Both the position numbers and the translations under genes were made by a program. Under the pieces are notes generated by a model. The model did not search any database. It saw only the letters and a program-made list of their open reading frames with translations, and was not told the origin of the DNA. Shown here one piece after another: positions 4,543 to 5,349 of a stretch of DNA of 5,349 nt. Source of the DNA: Pseudomonadota bacterium (GTDB lineage: Bacteria; Pseudomonadota; Alphaproteobacteria; Rhizobiales; Xanthobacteraceae); NCBI GenBank assembly GCA_021779635.1, contig JAJYAH010000542.1:1-5349 (forward strand), read 5' to 3'. Within the stretch, counting starts at the first letter, position 1. Every line of letters begins with the position of its first letter.

Positions 4543-5349
4543 ATGATGATCGAAAATCGCAATACCATCCTCGCCGTCATTCTGTCCGGCCTCGTGCTGC
4601 TCGGCTGGCAATATTTCTTCAACCTGCCGCAAATGGAAAAGCAGCGCGCCGCGCAGCAGGCCCAAAGCGAAATGGCGAAGCCCGCGCCGCAGGCCGATGG
4701 CACGAACGCCCCGGCGGCCGGGGTGGCGCCGACGCCGTCGGCCAACGCCCCCGCGACCAATCAACCCGTCTCCACGGTGCCCGCCGTCGACCGCGATACC
4801 GCCATTGCCTCGGTGCCGCGTGTCAAGATCGACACGCCGCGCGTCAGCGGCAGCATCTCGCTGAAAGGCGCGCGCATCGACGATCTGTCGCTGGTGCAAT
4901 TCCGTGACACCGTCGATCCGCTTTCGCCGGCGATCGTGCTGTTTTCGCCCTCGGGCACGGCTAGCCCTTATTATGCGGAATTCGGATGGGTCGCAGCCAG
5001 CGGTTCGGCGGTGAAGATTCCCGACCAGAACACGGTGTGGCAGCAGGAGGGCTCGGGCAGCCTGACCTCGACCAGCCCGGTCAAGCTGAAATACGACAAT
5101 GGCGACGGCCTCACCTTCCACCGCACCATTTCGATCGACGACCGCTACCTCTTCACTATCAGGGATGAGGTCACCAATGTCGGCAACGCGCCGGTCACTC
5201 TCTATCCGTTCGCACTGATCTCGCGGCACGGTACTCCGAAAGTCTCGGGCTACTACATCCTGCATGAAGGCCTGATCGGCTATCTCGGCGACCAGGGCCT
5301 GCAGGAATATGCTTACAAGAAGATCGACGAAGCCAAGGCGGTCAACTTC
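4543..5349 (+). CDS. yidC: Membrane protein insertase YidC, N-terminal part (runs off the right edge)
   Basis: YidC (Oxa1 family) inserts and folds inner-membrane proteins, alone or with SecYEG. The 269 codons present cover the start MMIENRNTILAVI, TM1 (about 9-26) and an Ala/Pro/Gln-rich linker (about 35-90) typical of Gram-negative YidC. Most of the periplasmic P1 beta-sandwich domain follows, with RVSGSISLKGARIDDLSL (100-117), IVLFSPSGTASPYYAEFGWV (131-150) and SGYYILHEGLIGYLGDQG (235-252). The five-helix insertase core lies beyond the window. Two ATG codons stand in tandem (4543, 4546) with only a weak ribosome site (GAG at 4534-4536), so the exact start is open. With 10 bp after rnpA, coupled translation is likely. 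Confidence 0.97.
   Translation, partial: MMIENRNTILAVILSGLVLLGWQYFFNLPQMEKQRAAQQAQSEMAKPAPQADGTNAPAAGVAPTPSANAPATNQPVSTVPAVDRDTAIASVPRVKIDTPRVSGSISLKGARIDDLSLVQFRDTVDPLSPAIVLFSPSGTASPYYAEFGWVAASGSAVKIPDQNTVWQQEGSGSLTSTSPVKLKYDNGDGLTFHRTISIDDRYLFTIRDEVTNVGNAPVTLYPFALISRHGTPKVSGYYILHEGLIGYLGDQGLQEYAYKKIDEAKAVNF

Noticed and set aside
4441..5265. Minus-strand open frame of 274 codons opposite rnpA and yidC.
   Set aside because: Low-complexity Arg/Gly-rich product without ribosome site; the plus strand encodes unmistakable YidC and RnpA.
1..5349. CRISPR array or restriction/defence operon.
   Set aside because: No regularly spaced repeats of CRISPR length and no nuclease, methylase or toxin-antitoxin pair; the only defence-related gene is the broken ardC.

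Overview
The window looks like the chromosome of an alphaproteobacterium of the Bradyrhizobium / Nitrobacter / Rhodopseudomonas group (order Hyphomicrobiales). The basis is the high GC and codon use of the right half, the gene order rpmH-rnpA-yidC, the protein sequences of L34, RnpA and YidC, and a palindromic repeat at the end of rnpA that I remember as common in that group. The exact genus is inference.

Left part, 1-1604: an accessory-looking, partly decayed region. It starts with the N-terminal 54 codons of a glutathione S-transferase-like gene running off the left edge on the minus strand. A gene-poor stretch of about 380 bases follows, with several small repeats, including a perfect 12-bp tandem duplication centred on CGTACG. 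Next is a clearly broken antirestriction/ssDNA-binding gene of the ArdC type (zincin-like metallopeptidase, HExxH still visible). It is interrupted by two frameshifts and two apparent internal deletions. Its original stop codon overlaps the start of a small, apparently intact 80-residue gene of unknown function.

Boundary, 1605-1681: a complete tRNA-Arg(ACG) gene on the minus strand with encoded CCA. Its 3' end faces the ArdC remnant, the usual arrangement when an integrative element has used a tRNA gene as attachment site. No integrase and no second att copy lie in the window, so this is inference.

Right part, 1889-5349: core chromosome. A transmembrane HAMP sensor histidine kinase lies on the minus strand, with no response regulator next to it. 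It is divergent from the rpmH-rnpA-yidC operon. That operon has a good sigma-70-type promoter (TTGACG, 17 bp, TATAAG) and a leader of about 130 nt with GC-rich hairpins. It encodes ribosomal protein L34, the RNase P protein subunit and the membrane insertase YidC (first 269 codons only). A small hairpin between rpmH and rnpA overlaps the rnpA Shine-Dalgarno sequence. The last 30 or so codons of rnpA are derived from or overlap a palindromic repeat, giving the protein an in-frame C-terminal tail.

I see no convincing new defence system or other undescribed multi-gene system here. The best leads are the repeat-derived RnpA tail, the RNA structures around rpmH and rnpA, and the pattern of ArdC decay beside the tRNA.
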